Positions 35,766-45,091 of a stretch of 64,000 nucleotides of DNA are shown here, piece after piece; position 1 is the first letter of the stretch; the number at the start of each line of letters is the position of its first letter. The DNA lies in assembly GCF_013002705.1 (NCBI RefSeq), contig NZ_JABEND010000003.1:434001-498000 (forward strand), written 5' to 3'. The position numbers and the translations under genes are program-made. The notes under the pieces are model-generated. The model ran no database searches and was not told where the DNA came from. It saw nothing but the letters and a program-made list of their open reading frames with translations. This DNA comes from Nakamurella aerolata. GTDB taxonomy: Bacteria; Actinomycetota; Actinomycetes; Mycobacteriales; Nakamurellaceae.

Positions 35766-38011
35766 ATGAGCAGGAATCGGAATCACCACCACCGGGCCGG
35801 ACGCCGCAGCACCGCCGGGCTGGCCGCGCTGGCTGCGTTCGGCCTGACCGCTGCCACCGGGCTGCTGTCCGCCCCGAGCGCCGCGGCGACTGCGGCGGAG
35901 CAAGCCGGCGAGCGCCCGCCGGTGATGATCGTGCTGGACGCGTCCGGCTCGATGAACGCCGACGACGCCCCCGGATCCCGGATCGCCGCGGCCAGGAAGG
36001 CCGTCAACGGACTGATCGCGGACATGCCGGGGGACAGCAAGGTCGGTCTGCAGGTGTTCGGCACCGGCACCGGCAACTCCGACGCCGAAAAGACGGCCGG
36101 CTGCCGAGACATCAAGACCATCGCGCCGGTCGGACCGCTCGATAAGACCAAGCTGACAACGGCGGTGAACGGCATCACCGCCTCCGGCTACACGCCGATC
36201 GGCAATGCACTGAAATCGGCCGCGGCCGCGCTCCCCGCGCAGGGACCGCGGTCGATCGTGCTGGTCTCCGACGGCGGGGACACCTGCGCACCGCCACAGC
36301 CCTGCGACGTCGCCAGGGATCTCAAGCAGCAGGGCATCGACCTGACGGTCCACACCATCGGATTCAAGGTGGACGCCCCCGCCCGCTCGCAGCTGTCCTG
36401 CGTCGCCACCGCCACCGGTGGCACCTACACCGATGCCGGTGACGCCGCTGCGCTCTCGGCTTCGGTCACCCGCACGTTCACCCGCGCCGCCGCGCCGTAC
36501 CGGCCGTCCGGCACCCCGGTGAAGGGAGCAACGGTGGTCGGTACCGACGAGCCGGTGCTGGCTCCCGGCCAGTATCTCGATCGCCTGCCCACCGGCGGCA
36601 ACGGTGCGCCTAAGGGAAAACCACGCTTCTACCGCGTCCCACAGACACCGGGGGCAACCACCTGGGCGTCGGCCACGGTGATCGGCGAGCCGTCGGCGCT
36701 GAGCGACGGGCTCAACCTCGGAGTCGACCTGGTCGGCCCGGACGGGCAGAGTTGCCGCTACTCGGACGTCAACGAGTTCAGCATGGGCGGTAGGACTCCT
36801 ACCGTGGTGACGGCGGTGACCAAGCCGAGCCCGTACGACCCCAAGACCTGGCGGAATTGTCCTGACCCACAACGGGTCTGGCTCAAGGTCTACCGTGGTG
36901 GCGGCCTGGCCGCCGACAAAGAGCTGCCGGTCGAGATTCAGGTGCGAGCCGAACCGCCGGTGGACAACACCGCCGGCCTGCCTGCGCCCTTCGAAGACGT
37001 CAGCACGCCGCCGGTACCCGCTCCGCGGACCGCCGGCAAGAAGGTTGCCGGCGGCGCCGACTTCAACAGCTCACCGGCAATCGGTGCACCACAAGCCATC
37101 CGCGACACCATCGCCATTGCGGAGCGACGCATCTTCCGCATCCCCGTGCGGTGGGCCAGCAGTTGTCGGTGCGGGTGGACTTCACCCCGCCGGAAACCGG
37201 CGCGGGCCCGGCTGTCGGCACCAACATGACACTCGACCTGTACAGCCCGATGCGGCAGGACATCACCGCTAACGACAGCTCCCGGTCCTCCTCGCTGGCA
37301 ACCAACCGGCCGTTGACGGTCGCGATGCCGGCACCGGCGCGCTGGACGAACCGTGACTCGAACGTCACCAGGGTGTGCGAGGCCGCCGTCGACGGCTATT
37401 ACTACGCGGTGGTCACCCTTGACCCTGTGACGAACCCTGAGCAGCGGTTCCAGGTTCCGTTCACCCTCACCACCGAGCTCAGCGGCAAACCGGAAGCGGG
37501 GCCGAGCTATCGAGCAGCCCGCGGCACCGCCGGCGGCAAGGCCGACCAGCAGACTCCCGGCACCGCCGCGTCCGCCACCGGCGGCGACACCACGGCCGGT
37601 GATCCGCCGGCCAGCGCAGCGAGCAGCGCGGCCGCTACCGGCGAAACGGATCCCAGCACCGCAGCAACGTCCAGCTCAGCACCCGAAACCGCTACCGGCG
37701 CATCGGGTTCCGCCACCGCGGCCGTCGCCAGCACACCAGGTTCTGCCACGGCTGCAACTGCAGGTGCAACCGCAGCGGCCACCAGCGACAGTGCCGTGGC
37801 CGGCGGCGCTACCGACAACGCCGCCGTCGTTTCCTCCGGCAGCGATGGCATGCCGGCGTGGCTGTGGGGCGTCATCGCCGGCGTGGTGGTGCTGGGTGGC
37901 GGTGCGCTCGCCACCGTGCTGCGCGGCCGCGGCCGCGGCGCAACGGTCTACGGCACCCAACAGCCCAACGGCCCCGGTCCAGCCGGACCGCCCGACGGCC
38001 AGAATCGTTGA
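35766..38011 (+). pseudogene. Von Willebrand factor A surface protein with C-terminal membrane anchor, frameshifted
   Basis: The frame starts MSRNRNHHHRAGRRSTAGLA, a signal peptide ending near SAPSAAA. The vWA domain has the metal-ion site DASGSMN, the threonine in GYTPIG and the acid in VSDGGDTC (about residues 50-230). A beta-rich region follows. At 37146-37150 the frame breaks after RIFRIPV. The protein resumes in another frame (VGQQLSVRVDFTPPETGAG), continues through a Thr/Ala/Ser-rich stalk and ends with a membrane helix (WLWGVIAGVVVLGGGALATVL) and a basic tail. One added base (GTGGCGGTG for GTGCGGTG) restores about 748 codons. The clean continuity means a recent deletion or a sequencing error. 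Such proteins probably act as cell-surface adhesion or sensor subunits. Confidence 0.82.
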
Positions 38012-38052
38012 GCCACAACCGGTACCAGCTCGGATCGAGCTGAGTCCGGCGC

Positions 38053-38084
38053 GGGCGGGCCGCCCCTCTTGGGCCGGCCCGTCC
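38053..38084. terminator. Hairpin between convergent vWA and kinase genes
   Basis: GGGCGGGCCG (38053-38062) pairs with CGGCCCGTCC (38075-38084), with one G-T wobble, around a 12-base loop. It is in the middle of the 103-base convergent gap and could end both transcripts. No T run. Confidence 0.5.
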
Positions 38085-38114
38085 TACCGCTGGATCCCGC
38101 CGGTGCCCGGCCGG

Positions 38115-39650
38115 TCAGCCGCTGGCGGCCGGTTGCGGCGGCAGCCACCGGTAGCCGCCGTCGGGTTGCTGCTGGCAGCGAAGCTGGGCACCGCCAGGGG
38201 CAACGGCCGAGTTCCCGGCCTGTGACCATGCGCATTCCGAACCGGCCGCTACCTGCTCGGCGGTCCGGCCGGGGTTCTCCGGTGTGCCCGTTGATTCCCG
38301 ACTGCCGGACGAGGAGGTACTGCTGGCCGCTTCGCTGCTGGCCGGCGGCGGAGTGCGTGGCCACGGGGCGTCACCGGAACCGTTCTGCAGCAACGTGACC
38401 GCCAGCGTCACCCCGATTCCGACGACGATCGCCGCGACCAGCACCCAGGCCATCATCCGCCGGTTGCTCATCGGCGATCGCTGCCCAGCGTCAGGGCCGG
38501 GGCGGGTGCGGCCGGTCAACCACGCCGGTTCCGGCTCCCCGCCCGAGCCGCTGGCCACGCTCCCGGCCGGCTCCGATGCCTCGTCCACTTTGGTGGGTTC
38601 GGCCCGGGTGGCCGCGCGGGCCGGAAGGCCGCGCACCGCACCGCTTCTGGCCGGCGGCGTGTCGAGGACGAGCTCGGGTCCCGTCACCGGATTCCAGCCG
38701 GGCGGGAGCGGCGGAAGCTGATCGAGTACCTCGACCGGATCACCGGATACGGTGTGCGGGAACGGGTTTGCCGCCGCACCGGCGAGCAGCTCCTTCGCCG
38801 CGGCGGCGCTGGCCGGCCGATCCACCGGGTCCGGTGCCAGCAGCGCCGTCACGCACGCCAGCAGGGCTGGATCGGACGTCGCCGGGTCGGACGCTGCCGG
38901 AACTGACGCCGCCAGTTCCGACACCGTCAGCACCGGCGGCTGTCCCAGCGTCGGTTCGGCGCCGGTGAGCAGCGCGACCGCGACCCGCCCGGCGGCGTAA
39001 AGGTCTTGTGCCGGAGCAAGTTCGGCGTTGCCGCGCAGCACCTCCGGCGCCAGGTACCCAGGGGTGCCGATCACCGAGCCCACCTCGGTCAGCCTGGCGT
39101 CCGACTCGGAGATGGCCAGGCCGAAGTCGGTGAGCGCGCTGACGATCGGGCCGGTGCCGGTGGCGTGCAGCAGAATGTTGGCGGTCTTCACGTCGCGATG
39201 CACCAGCCCGGCGGCGTGCACCTCGGTCAGCGCGTCAAGCAACTGCCCGAGCAGCACGGCGACCGTTTCCGGCGCGAGCGGACCATAGTCACTGATCAAG
39301 GTGTGCAGTGACCCGCCGTCCAGCAACTCCGCGGCGATCAACACATCGGAGTCCTCGGCGGCCCAGGCGTACGGGCTGGCCAGGTAGGGGCCGTCCAGCC
39401 GCACCGCCTGCTCCCGCACGAACCGCAACAGCTGCCCGGCGTCGCGCCGGCGCAACACCTTCGCGGCGCAATACATGCCCAGCGTGCGATCCCAGGCCCG
39501 CCATACGGTTCCGCTGCCGCCGCTGCCGATCGGGTCGCACAGGGCGTACCGGCCGGCGATCACCTCGGTCGGCACGTGCCCGCCGGTGGGTTGCGCCGAG
39601 CGCTGGTCAGCCGGCTCCCCGCCCTGCGGACGCTGCTGGTCGGACGCCAT
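38115..39650 (-). CDS. Receptor-type Ser/Thr protein kinase (PknB-like catalytic domain)
   Basis: The 511-residue protein has a complete Hanks-type kinase domain at about residues 34-295: glycine loop IGSGGSGTVW, lysine in AAKVLRR (K64), catalytic HRDVKTANIL (D153), DFG (D175) and the GTPGYLAPE activation end. A Pro-rich juxtamembrane linker leads to one membrane segment (AWVLVAAIVVGIGVTLAVTLL, about 400-422). A short Ser-rich outer domain of about 85 residues follows, with two cysteines (SECAWSQ, QLRCQQQ) that could form a disulphide. It has no PASTA repeats, so its ligand is unlikely to be muropeptide. It is convergent with the vWA gene; a link between the kinase and surface protein is possible but unproven. 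Confidence 0.9.
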   Translation of the reverse strand: MASDQQRPQGGEPADQRSAQPTGGHVPTEVIAGRYALCDPIGSGGSGTVWRAWDRTLGMYCAAKVLRRRDAGQLLRFVREQAVRLDGPYLASPYAWAAEDSDVLIAAELLDGGSLHTLISDYGPLAPETVAVLLGQLLDALTEVHAAGLVHRDVKTANILLHATGTGPIVSALTDFGLAISESDARLTEVGSVIGTPGYLAPEVLRGNAELAPAQDLYAAGRVAVALLTGAEPTLGQPPVLTVSELAASVPAASDPATSDPALLACVTALLAPDPVDRPASAAAAKELLAGAAANPFPHTVSGDPVEVLDQLPPLPPGWNPVTGPELVLDTPPARSGAVRGLPARAATRAEPTKVDEASEPAGSVASGSGGEPEPAWLTGRTRPGPDAGQRSPMSNRRMMAWVLVAAIVVGIGVTLAVTLLQNGSGDAPWPRTPPPASSEAASSTSSSGSRESTGTPENPGRTAEQVAAGSECAWSQAGNSAVAPGGAQLRCQQQPDGGYRWLPPQPAASG

Positions 39651-39734
39651 CCGCCCAGCTTGCCATCACGGCGCCGGGCACCCGCGCCGCTACCCAATAT
39701 TCGTTGGCCGGCGCCGCCGGCGGTGTGGCACGGT

Positions 39735-39756
39735 GGCGTGGCTCATCAGCCACGCC
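39735..39756 (+). promoter_or_regulatory. Leader hairpin upstream of the ribosomal protection gene
   Basis: Perfect 9-base arms GGCGTGGCT and AGCCACGCC flank the tetraloop CATC. It lies about 90 bases upstream of the TTG start and before a small ORF, an arrangement that recalls leader attenuation of tet(M)-type genes. No T tract follows, so a terminator role is uncertain. Confidence 0.45.
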
Positions 39757-39792
39757 CACGCCGACCCGGCCACCGCACAGACAGGACGACCC

Positions 39793-39894
39793 ATGCGAGC
39801 AGCTTCCACGCCCCGGACACCCTTCCGTCCCGCCGTGGAGCTGACCCTTGCCCGTTCCGTCCCCAGTACCCGACCCCGCTTCGAACCCGCGTGA
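39793..39894 (+). CDS. Possible 33-codon leader ORF overlapping the ribosomal protection gene start
   Basis: An ATG (MRAASTPRTPFRPAVE...) with AGGAC about 8 bases upstream opens a 33-codon Arg/Pro-rich frame. It ends at TGA 39892-39894, 47 bases inside the next gene in another frame. A ribosome on this frame would pass the TTG start at 39848. It may be a regulatory leader peptide or chance. Confidence 0.3.
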   Translation: MRAASTPRTPFRPAVELTLARSVPSTRPRFEPA

Positions 39895-41917
39895 GCTGCT
39901 GACCCTCGGCATCGTCGCGCACGTCGATGCCGGTAAGACCAGCCTGACCGAAAGACTGTTGTACGACGCCGGCGTCACCGACCGGCTCGGCAGCGTCGAC
40001 GCCGGCACCACCCGCACCGATTCCATGGACGTGGAGCGGCGGCGGGGCATCACGGTGCGCGCCGCTGTCACCTCGCTGCCGATCGCCGACCTCGACGTGA
40101 CCATCGTCGACACCCCCGGCCATCCCGACTTCATCACCGAGGTGGAGCGTTCGCTCACCGTGCTGGACGCCGCGGTGCTGGTGCTCTCCGCGGTGGAGGG
40201 GGTGCAGCCGCAAACCGTTGTCATCTTCAAGGCGCTGCAACGCATCGGCGTGCCGACCGTGGTGTTCGTCAACAAGCTGGACCGCTCCGGCGCCGACCTG
40301 GCCCGCACCGTCGCAGCGATCAGGCGTCGGCTGACGCCGCGGCTGGTGGCCCTGAACGCTGCCAGCGGCCAGGGAACCCAGTCCGTTGCCGTGCAACCAC
40401 TCTCGCTGACCAGCGAGCCGGTGCTGGAGGCGGTGGCCGAGCAGGACGAGGCGCTGCTGAGGGCCTGGGCCGACGGCGAGCATCCCGGGACCGGCGCGGT
40501 GCGGAAGGCGTTGCGCCGCGCGGTGGCGGCGGGCACGCTGACTCCGGTCTGTGCCGGCTCTGCCATCACCGGTGCCGGCGTCGACGGGCTCCGTTCGGCC
40601 ATCCGGCAGCTGTTGCCGCCGGCGCCGCGCCCGGCAGGACCGTTGGCCGCCACCGTGTTCGCGGTGGATCACGACGACCGTGGGCGGCGCAGTTGGTTGC
40701 GGCTGTGGGCCGGCGAGCTCAGCGCCCGGCAGCTGGTGTCCGTTGCCGGACGACGACCGGAACGGGTCACCGAGGTCACGGTCAGCCGGCCGCGCGACGC
40801 CGACGGCACAGATCGGCAGCGCGCCACCGCCGGTCAGGTGGCTGCGGTGCGCGGCCCAAGCGCCTTACGGATCGGCGACAGCATCGGCCAGCCGCCGGCG
40901 CGGCGGCGGCACCGGTTCTCGGCCGGCGTGCTGCAGACCCTGGTGACGCCGGTGGATCCGCGCCGGCGCGGCGCCCTGTTCGCCGCGCTGACCCAACTGG
41001 CGCACGAGGATCCGTTGATCGGTCTGCGCCTTGACCAGACGGACCCTGACGCTCCGCGGGCGGCGGTGGCGGTGCACGGTGAGGTCCAACGCGAGGTGAT
41101 CGCAACCGTACTGGCCGAGCGTTTCGGCGTCACCGCCCGCTTCTCCGAGCTTTCGGTGATCTGCCTGGAACGGGTACGCGGCAGCGGCGAAGCGGCGGAA
41201 TGGTTGAACCGCAACGGCAATCCGTACCTGGCCGGCATCGGGCTGCGCATCGATCCGGCTCCGGTCGACCACGGAGTCCGCTTCGATCCTGGCGTGCAGC
41301 GGGGCAATCTGCCGCCGGCCTTTATCGCGGCCACCGAGGAGGGGGTCAGGGCGGCGCTGCAGCAGGGCCGGTTCGGCTGGCAGGTGACCGACTGCACGAT
41401 CACCATGACGGCGTCCGGTTACTGCCCACGGCAGAGCCATCGGCATCAGAAGTTCAACAAGGCGATGTCCAGCGTTGGCGCCGACTTTCGGTTGCTGGCC
41501 CAGGTGGTGGTGATGACGGCGCTGCGCAGGGCAGGCACCACCGTGTGCCAACCGGTGGACGCCTTCGAGCTGACCGTCCCGACCGACCGGATCGCCGCGA
41601 TGGTCAAAGCCCTCGGCCGCAGCGGCGCCCAGCTCGACGCCGGCGCGGCCGGCACCGCCGTCCCGGCTGCCGCCGAACCAGCGGGCGATGCCGCCGACAT
41701 CGGCGGGCAGGACGACGTCACGCTGACCGGTCTGATACCCACCGCCGCCGTCCCCGAGCTGATGCGCGGGTTGCCCGACCTGTCCGGCGGCGAGGCGGTG
41801 TTCGCCTCGGAACTGGCGTGCTACCAACCGGTTTCGGACCGGCGGCCACCGGCCAGGAAACGCTCGGGTGTCGATCCGGCGAACCGGGAGCAGTGGTTCA
41901 GGGCGATCCCGCGTTGA
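39848..41917 (+). CDS. TetM/OtrA-type ribosomal protection protein (EF-G-like GTPase)
   Basis: The 689-residue translational GTPase resembles Tet(M)/OtrA, which release tetracycline from the ribosome. GTPase motifs are complete: G1 in GIVAHVDAGKTS, G2 in RRRGITVRA, G3 in DTPGHPDF, G4 in VNKLDR. Domain IV shows the ASGYCPRQSHRHQKFNKAMSS loop and LLAQVVVMTALRRAGTTVCQPVDAFEL, close to actinomycete OtrA-like proteins. No ATG or GTG precedes the G1 motif in frame. The TTG at 39848, with GGAG seven bases upstream, is the only sensible start. With no mobile element nearby and GC like its surroundings, it appears native. It may protect against a tetracycline or serve another ribosome-rescue role. Confidence 0.88.
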   Translation: MPVPSPVPDPASNPRELLTLGIVAHVDAGKTSLTERLLYDAGVTDRLGSVDAGTTRTDSMDVERRRGITVRAAVTSLPIADLDVTIVDTPGHPDFITEVERSLTVLDAAVLVLSAVEGVQPQTVVIFKALQRIGVPTVVFVNKLDRSGADLARTVAAIRRRLTPRLVALNAASGQGTQSVAVQPLSLTSEPVLEAVAEQDEALLRAWADGEHPGTGAVRKALRRAVAAGTLTPVCAGSAITGAGVDGLRSAIRQLLPPAPRPAGPLAATVFAVDHDDRGRRSWLRLWAGELSARQLVSVAGRRPERVTEVTVSRPRDADGTDRQRATAGQVAAVRGPSALRIGDSIGQPPARRRHRFSAGVLQTLVTPVDPRRRGALFAALTQLAHEDPLIGLRLDQTDPDAPRAAVAVHGEVQREVIATVLAERFGVTARFSELSVICLERVRGSGEAAEWLNRNGNPYLAGIGLRIDPAPVDHGVRFDPGVQRGNLPPAFIAATEEGVRAALQQGRFGWQVTDCTITMTASGYCPRQSHRHQKFNKAMSSVGADFRLLAQVVVMTALRRAGTTVCQPVDAFELTVPTDRIAAMVKALGRSGAQLDAGAAGTAVPAAAEPAGDAADIGGQDDVTLTGLIPTAAVPELMRGLPDLSGGEAVFASELACYQPVSDRRPPARKRSGVDPANREQWFRAIPR

Positions 41918-41938
41918 CCCCGCGGTGATCTCGCAGGG

Positions 41939-43507
41939 TCAGCCGCTGGTGCCCCGCGGCGCGGCTGCACCGGCCGCGAGCACCAGCTCCTGCCGCCGAA
42001 CCCTGGCTCTTCCGGTGAGCAGCTGCCCGGCAAACCCGATGACGAGCGCCACCACAACGCCGATGTTGGCCACCGCCCAGTCACCGGTGCGGCCGCCGAG
42101 CCCGAGCGGCTCGAGCAGATACCCCTGCCAGGTCAACCAGTCGGCGTACTCGTTGGTCACCAGTCCCCAGCCGCATGTCGTTGCGACGACGAGCAGGGCC
42201 ACCGCTGTCCAGTTCACCGACCCGTACCGGCCGCTGGGGCGGTACAGCGCCGCGGCGTCGTAGTCGTTGCGGCGCACCAGCATGTCGGCCAGGAACATCC
42301 CGCCCCAGCCGGCCAGCGGCACCCCGAGGGTGATGAGGAAGCCCTGGAACGGGGTGAGAAAGTTCGGTGCCAGCCAGACCACGTACGCCGTCCCGAACAG
42401 CACCAGTACGCCGTCGCAGGCCGCCGCCGCCCACCGCGGCACCCGCAAGCCCATGGCCAGCAACGACAATCCGGACGAGTACAGGTCCATCAGGCCACCT
42501 GCGACCAGTCCGAGCAGCGCCACCACCAGGAACGGCAACACGAACCAGGTGGGAACCAGCGCCGTCATCGCGCCGACCGGATCGCCGGCCATCGCGGTAG
42601 CCAGCGCCGGGTCGGACGCGCACAGCAACAGCCCCCAGATCAGCAGCAACACCACCGGAAGGGACGCCCCGAACGTGGTCCACCCGACAATGCCGCGGCT
42701 ACTGGCGGTACGCGGCAGGTACCGCGAATAGTCGGCGCCGCAATTGATCCAACCCATGCCGAAGCCGGCAAACATCAGCATGCCGGCGCCGATGGCAGCG
42801 GTCAGCGGACCGGCAGGGTGGCTGCGCATGGCATCGAGGTCGAGCCGGTGCAGGGTGAGCGCGACGAACACCGCAGTGGACACCAGGGTGGCAAGGGTGA
42901 GCCACTTCTGCACCCGCATGATCAGGTCGAATCCGGTCACCCCCGCGCCGATGATCAACGCCAACATCACCACGAACGCCAACACCTTCGCCACGTCGGC
43001 GCCGGCCCAGCCAAGACGGGTGAAAACCGTTGAGGTGGCCAGGGTGCCCACCGAGACGGCCACCGTTTCCCATCCGACCAGCAGCAGGTACGACACCACC
43101 GACGGCAACGCGTTGCCGCGGACCCCGAAGACGGCCCTCGACAACGTCATGGTCGGCGCCGAGCCGCGCTTGCCGGCAATCGCCACCAGTCCGACCAACA
43201 GGAAACTCAGCCCGGTGCCGAGGGTTCCGGCCACCAGCGCCTGGCCAACGCTGACGCCGATACCGAGCGTGTAGGCGCCCCACGACATTCCGAGCACCGA
43301 AACGTTGGACGCCGCCCATACCCAGAACAGGCCCCGCGGACGACCCTTGCGCTCGGCCTCGGGGATCACGTTGATGCCGTTCGCCTCGACCTGCCACGGC
43401 GCACCGGTTGCGGCCGCGGCGGCCGCGGGCGGCACCGCGTCTGACAGCGGACCGGACGAACCGCCGGACGTGCCGCGGGAGTCCGGGTGGTCGGTGGGGA
43501 CAGTCAC
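41939..43507 (-). CDS. NCS1 family purine/cytosine permease
   Basis: The 522-residue protein has about twelve membrane segments. The NCS1 hallmarks are EANGINVIPEAERKGRPRGLFWVW before segment 1, SWGAYTLGIGVSVGQALVAG, the GLGFxW-like GMGWINCGADYSRYLPR loop and the C-terminal FLADMLVRRNDYDAAALY. Members import cytosine, purines, hydantoins or thiamine with protons or sodium; the substrate here is unknown. The GTG at 43507 is preferred because the 73 codons before it are Arg/Pro-rich and cover a tandem repeat, but a further downstream start is not excluded. It is convergent with the ribosomal protection gene (21-base gap). Confidence 0.87.
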   Translation of the reverse strand: MTVPTDHPDSRGTSGGSSGPLSDAVPPAAAAAATGAPWQVEANGINVIPEAERKGRPRGLFWVWAASNVSVLGMSWGAYTLGIGVSVGQALVAGTLGTGLSFLLVGLVAIAGKRGSAPTMTLSRAVFGVRGNALPSVVSYLLLVGWETVAVSVGTLATSTVFTRLGWAGADVAKVLAFVVMLALIIGAGVTGFDLIMRVQKWLTLATLVSTAVFVALTLHRLDLDAMRSHPAGPLTAAIGAGMLMFAGFGMGWINCGADYSRYLPRTASSRGIVGWTTFGASLPVVLLLIWGLLLCASDPALATAMAGDPVGAMTALVPTWFVLPFLVVALLGLVAGGLMDLYSSGLSLLAMGLRVPRWAAAACDGVLVLFGTAYVVWLAPNFLTPFQGFLITLGVPLAGWGGMFLADMLVRRNDYDAAALYRPSGRYGSVNWTAVALLVVATTCGWGLVTNEYADWLTWQGYLLEPLGLGGRTGDWAVANIGVVVALVIGFAGQLLTGRARVRRQELVLAAGAAAPRGTSG

Positions 43508-43550
43508 CGGAACATGATGCCGCCCCGAACGCCTCCCGCCGAATCCGGGT

Positions 43551-43601
43551 GGTCGGCAGCCCTTCGCGGTCGGCAGCCGTTGGCGGTCGGCAGCCCGGCG
43601 C
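43551..43601. repeat. Three tandem 17-bp repeats upstream of the NCS1 permease
   Basis: Units GGTCGGCAGCCCTTCGC, GGTCGGCAGCCGTTGGC and GGTCGGCAGCCCGGCGC run head to tail, 44 bases upstream of the permease GTG. A second symmetric element, GGTACCCCGGGTACC, follows at about 43610-43625. Both lie in the 278-base divergent gap with the CHAP gene. Confidence 0.8.
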
Positions 43602-43785
43602 CGCGCGGTGGGTACCCCGGGTACCCGGGCATGGATAGCGATGCCCAGGCCGTGCTGACCAGGCCGGCGCATCCATCGACAGCGGTGCCACCTCGCGGAA
43701 ACCTGCTGCCGGAAAGCAGTTTCCACCGACCGGAGAGCTGCCCCCAGCTACCTACGGTTACCCACCCGGATGCGAGGAGACCATC

Positions 43786-44943
43786 ATGGATGTGCCTGTG
43801 CAGGACGAACCGACCAGACGGCCTGGTACGGCCGGACGCCACGGCAGGTGGCGGGCCGTCGCCGCGGCCGCCGCAGCGGTGGTGGTGGCCACCGGTGCCG
43901 TCACCGCCACTCAACTCGGCTCGGGGTCGAGCGCGGCGCCGGCGCCGGCCGCCGCAATCGTGAGCAACGACGCCGCAGCCGATACCGGTGCCCCGCCGGC
44001 AGACTCGGCCAGGTTCGCGATCGCCCGCGGCCAGTTCTGGGTGAGCGCCAGCTCGCCGTACTCGAACATCAGGGCGCTGCAGTTCCTGTTGAACGCCTAT
44101 GGGTTCAACGTGTACAGGACCGGCAAGTACGACACCGCGACGAAGAACGCGGTGATCAAGTTCCAGCGGGCAAAGCGCCTGGTGACCGACGGTGCTGCCG
44201 GGCCGATCACCATGAAGGCGATGGTGGGCGGCGCCAACACCGCTGCCCGGTACCGCTGGCCGAACCGCAACACCACCAAGGCCGTGCAGCAGCTGCTGAT
44301 CAAGTTCGGCTACAACCAGGTGGCCGACGGCGACTTCGGCCCGGTCACCAGGATGAACACCATCAACTTCCAGAAGGCAAAAGGCCTGCCGCAGACCGGC
44401 ATCGTCGACTACGTCACCTGGACCTATCTGTTCAACCCGCCGCCGGCGCCGGCGCCGCCGGCGTCCGCACTCGGCAGCAAGATCGCCCAGATCGCCCGCG
44501 GTGAGCTGGCCAACACCTGGCGCAACGTGGAACGCGGCGGCTTCGACTGCAACTACTACAGCGGGTTCTGGAAATCCGGCAACTTCAGCTGCGGTGGCAA
44601 CGGCAACCGCTCCGAGGCCTGGTGCTCGGACTTCGCCAAGTATGTCTGGTACAAGGCCGGCGCCGACGTTGCCGGGTTGAGCCCGTGGGCCCCGAACTTC
44701 CGTGACGTGTACGGCAAGCGGCACGGCACCAACCACCGCAACAACCCGAAGGTCGGCGACGCGGTCACCTACGACTGGCGGGGCGACGGGCTGATCGATC
44801 ACGTCGAGATCGTGATCGCGGTGTCCGGCAACACCTTTACCGCCATCGGCGGTAACTCCGGCCCCAACAACGCCCACATCGCCAAGCGGACCATGTCGAT
44901 CAGCAACAGCCAGGTGGTCACCTTCGTGACACCGGTCAAATAG
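43786..44943 (+). CDS. Secreted peptidoglycan hydrolase with two peptidoglycan-binding domains and a CHAP domain
   Basis: The 385-residue protein starts MDVPVQDEPTRRPGTAGRHG. A signal anchor or signal peptide (AVAAAAAAVVVATGAVTATQL) is followed by two peptidoglycan-binding type 1 repeats (about 85-145 and 150-220: NIRALQFLLNAYGFNVYRTGKYDTATKNAVIKFQ, KAVQQLLIKFGYNQVADGDFG). A Pro linker and a CHAP amidase/endopeptidase domain follow, with the nucleophile in RSEAWCSDFAKYVWYKAG, the histidine in GLIDHVEIVIAV and a polar residue in AIGGNSG. It would cut peptide crosslinks or stems outside the membrane. It stands alone and ends before a strong hairpin. Confidence 0.9.
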   Translation: MDVPVQDEPTRRPGTAGRHGRWRAVAAAAAAVVVATGAVTATQLGSGSSAAPAPAAAIVSNDAAADTGAPPADSARFAIARGQFWVSASSPYSNIRALQFLLNAYGFNVYRTGKYDTATKNAVIKFQRAKRLVTDGAAGPITMKAMVGGANTAARYRWPNRNTTKAVQQLLIKFGYNQVADGDFGPVTRMNTINFQKAKGLPQTGIVDYVTWTYLFNPPPAPAPPASALGSKIAQIARGELANTWRNVERGGFDCNYYSGFWKSGNFSCGGNGNRSEAWCSDFAKYVWYKAGADVAGLSPWAPNFRDVYGKRHGTNHRNNPKVGDAVTYDWRGDGLIDHVEIVIAVSGNTFTAIGGNSGPNNAHIAKRTMSISNSQVVTFVTPVK

Positions 44944-45008
44944 TCCGCCGGCCCCGATCGGGACCAGCACCGAAGACTGGTGAGCCCGCCCCAAGGCTCA
45001 CCACAGGA

Positions 45009-45048
45009 ACGCCCCGGTACACCGAAGGAAGTCGGCGTACCGGGGCGT
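45009..45048. terminator. Strong hairpin between convergent CHAP and Fe-S reductase genes
   Basis: ACGCCCCGGTAC-A-CCGA pairs with TCGG-C-GTACCGGGGCGT around an AGGAAG loop, giving 16 pairs with one mismatch. It is placed 66 bases after the CHAP stop and 44 bases beyond the convergent stop, so it can terminate in both directions. Confidence 0.82.
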
Positions 45049-45091
45049 CTCGGTGTTGTGCCGGCCCTGCTGGTCGCGGCCTATTGCCGAG

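Noticed and set aside
37146-37150. Programmed frameshift in the vWA gene
   Set aside because: There is no slippery heptamer at GTGCGGTG and no clear downstream stimulatory structure, so a simple deletion or read error is more likely.
39848-41917. Ribosomal protection gene as a recently acquired resistance island
   Set aside because: GC content and codon use match the neighbours, and there is no transposase, integrase or repeat boundary nearby.
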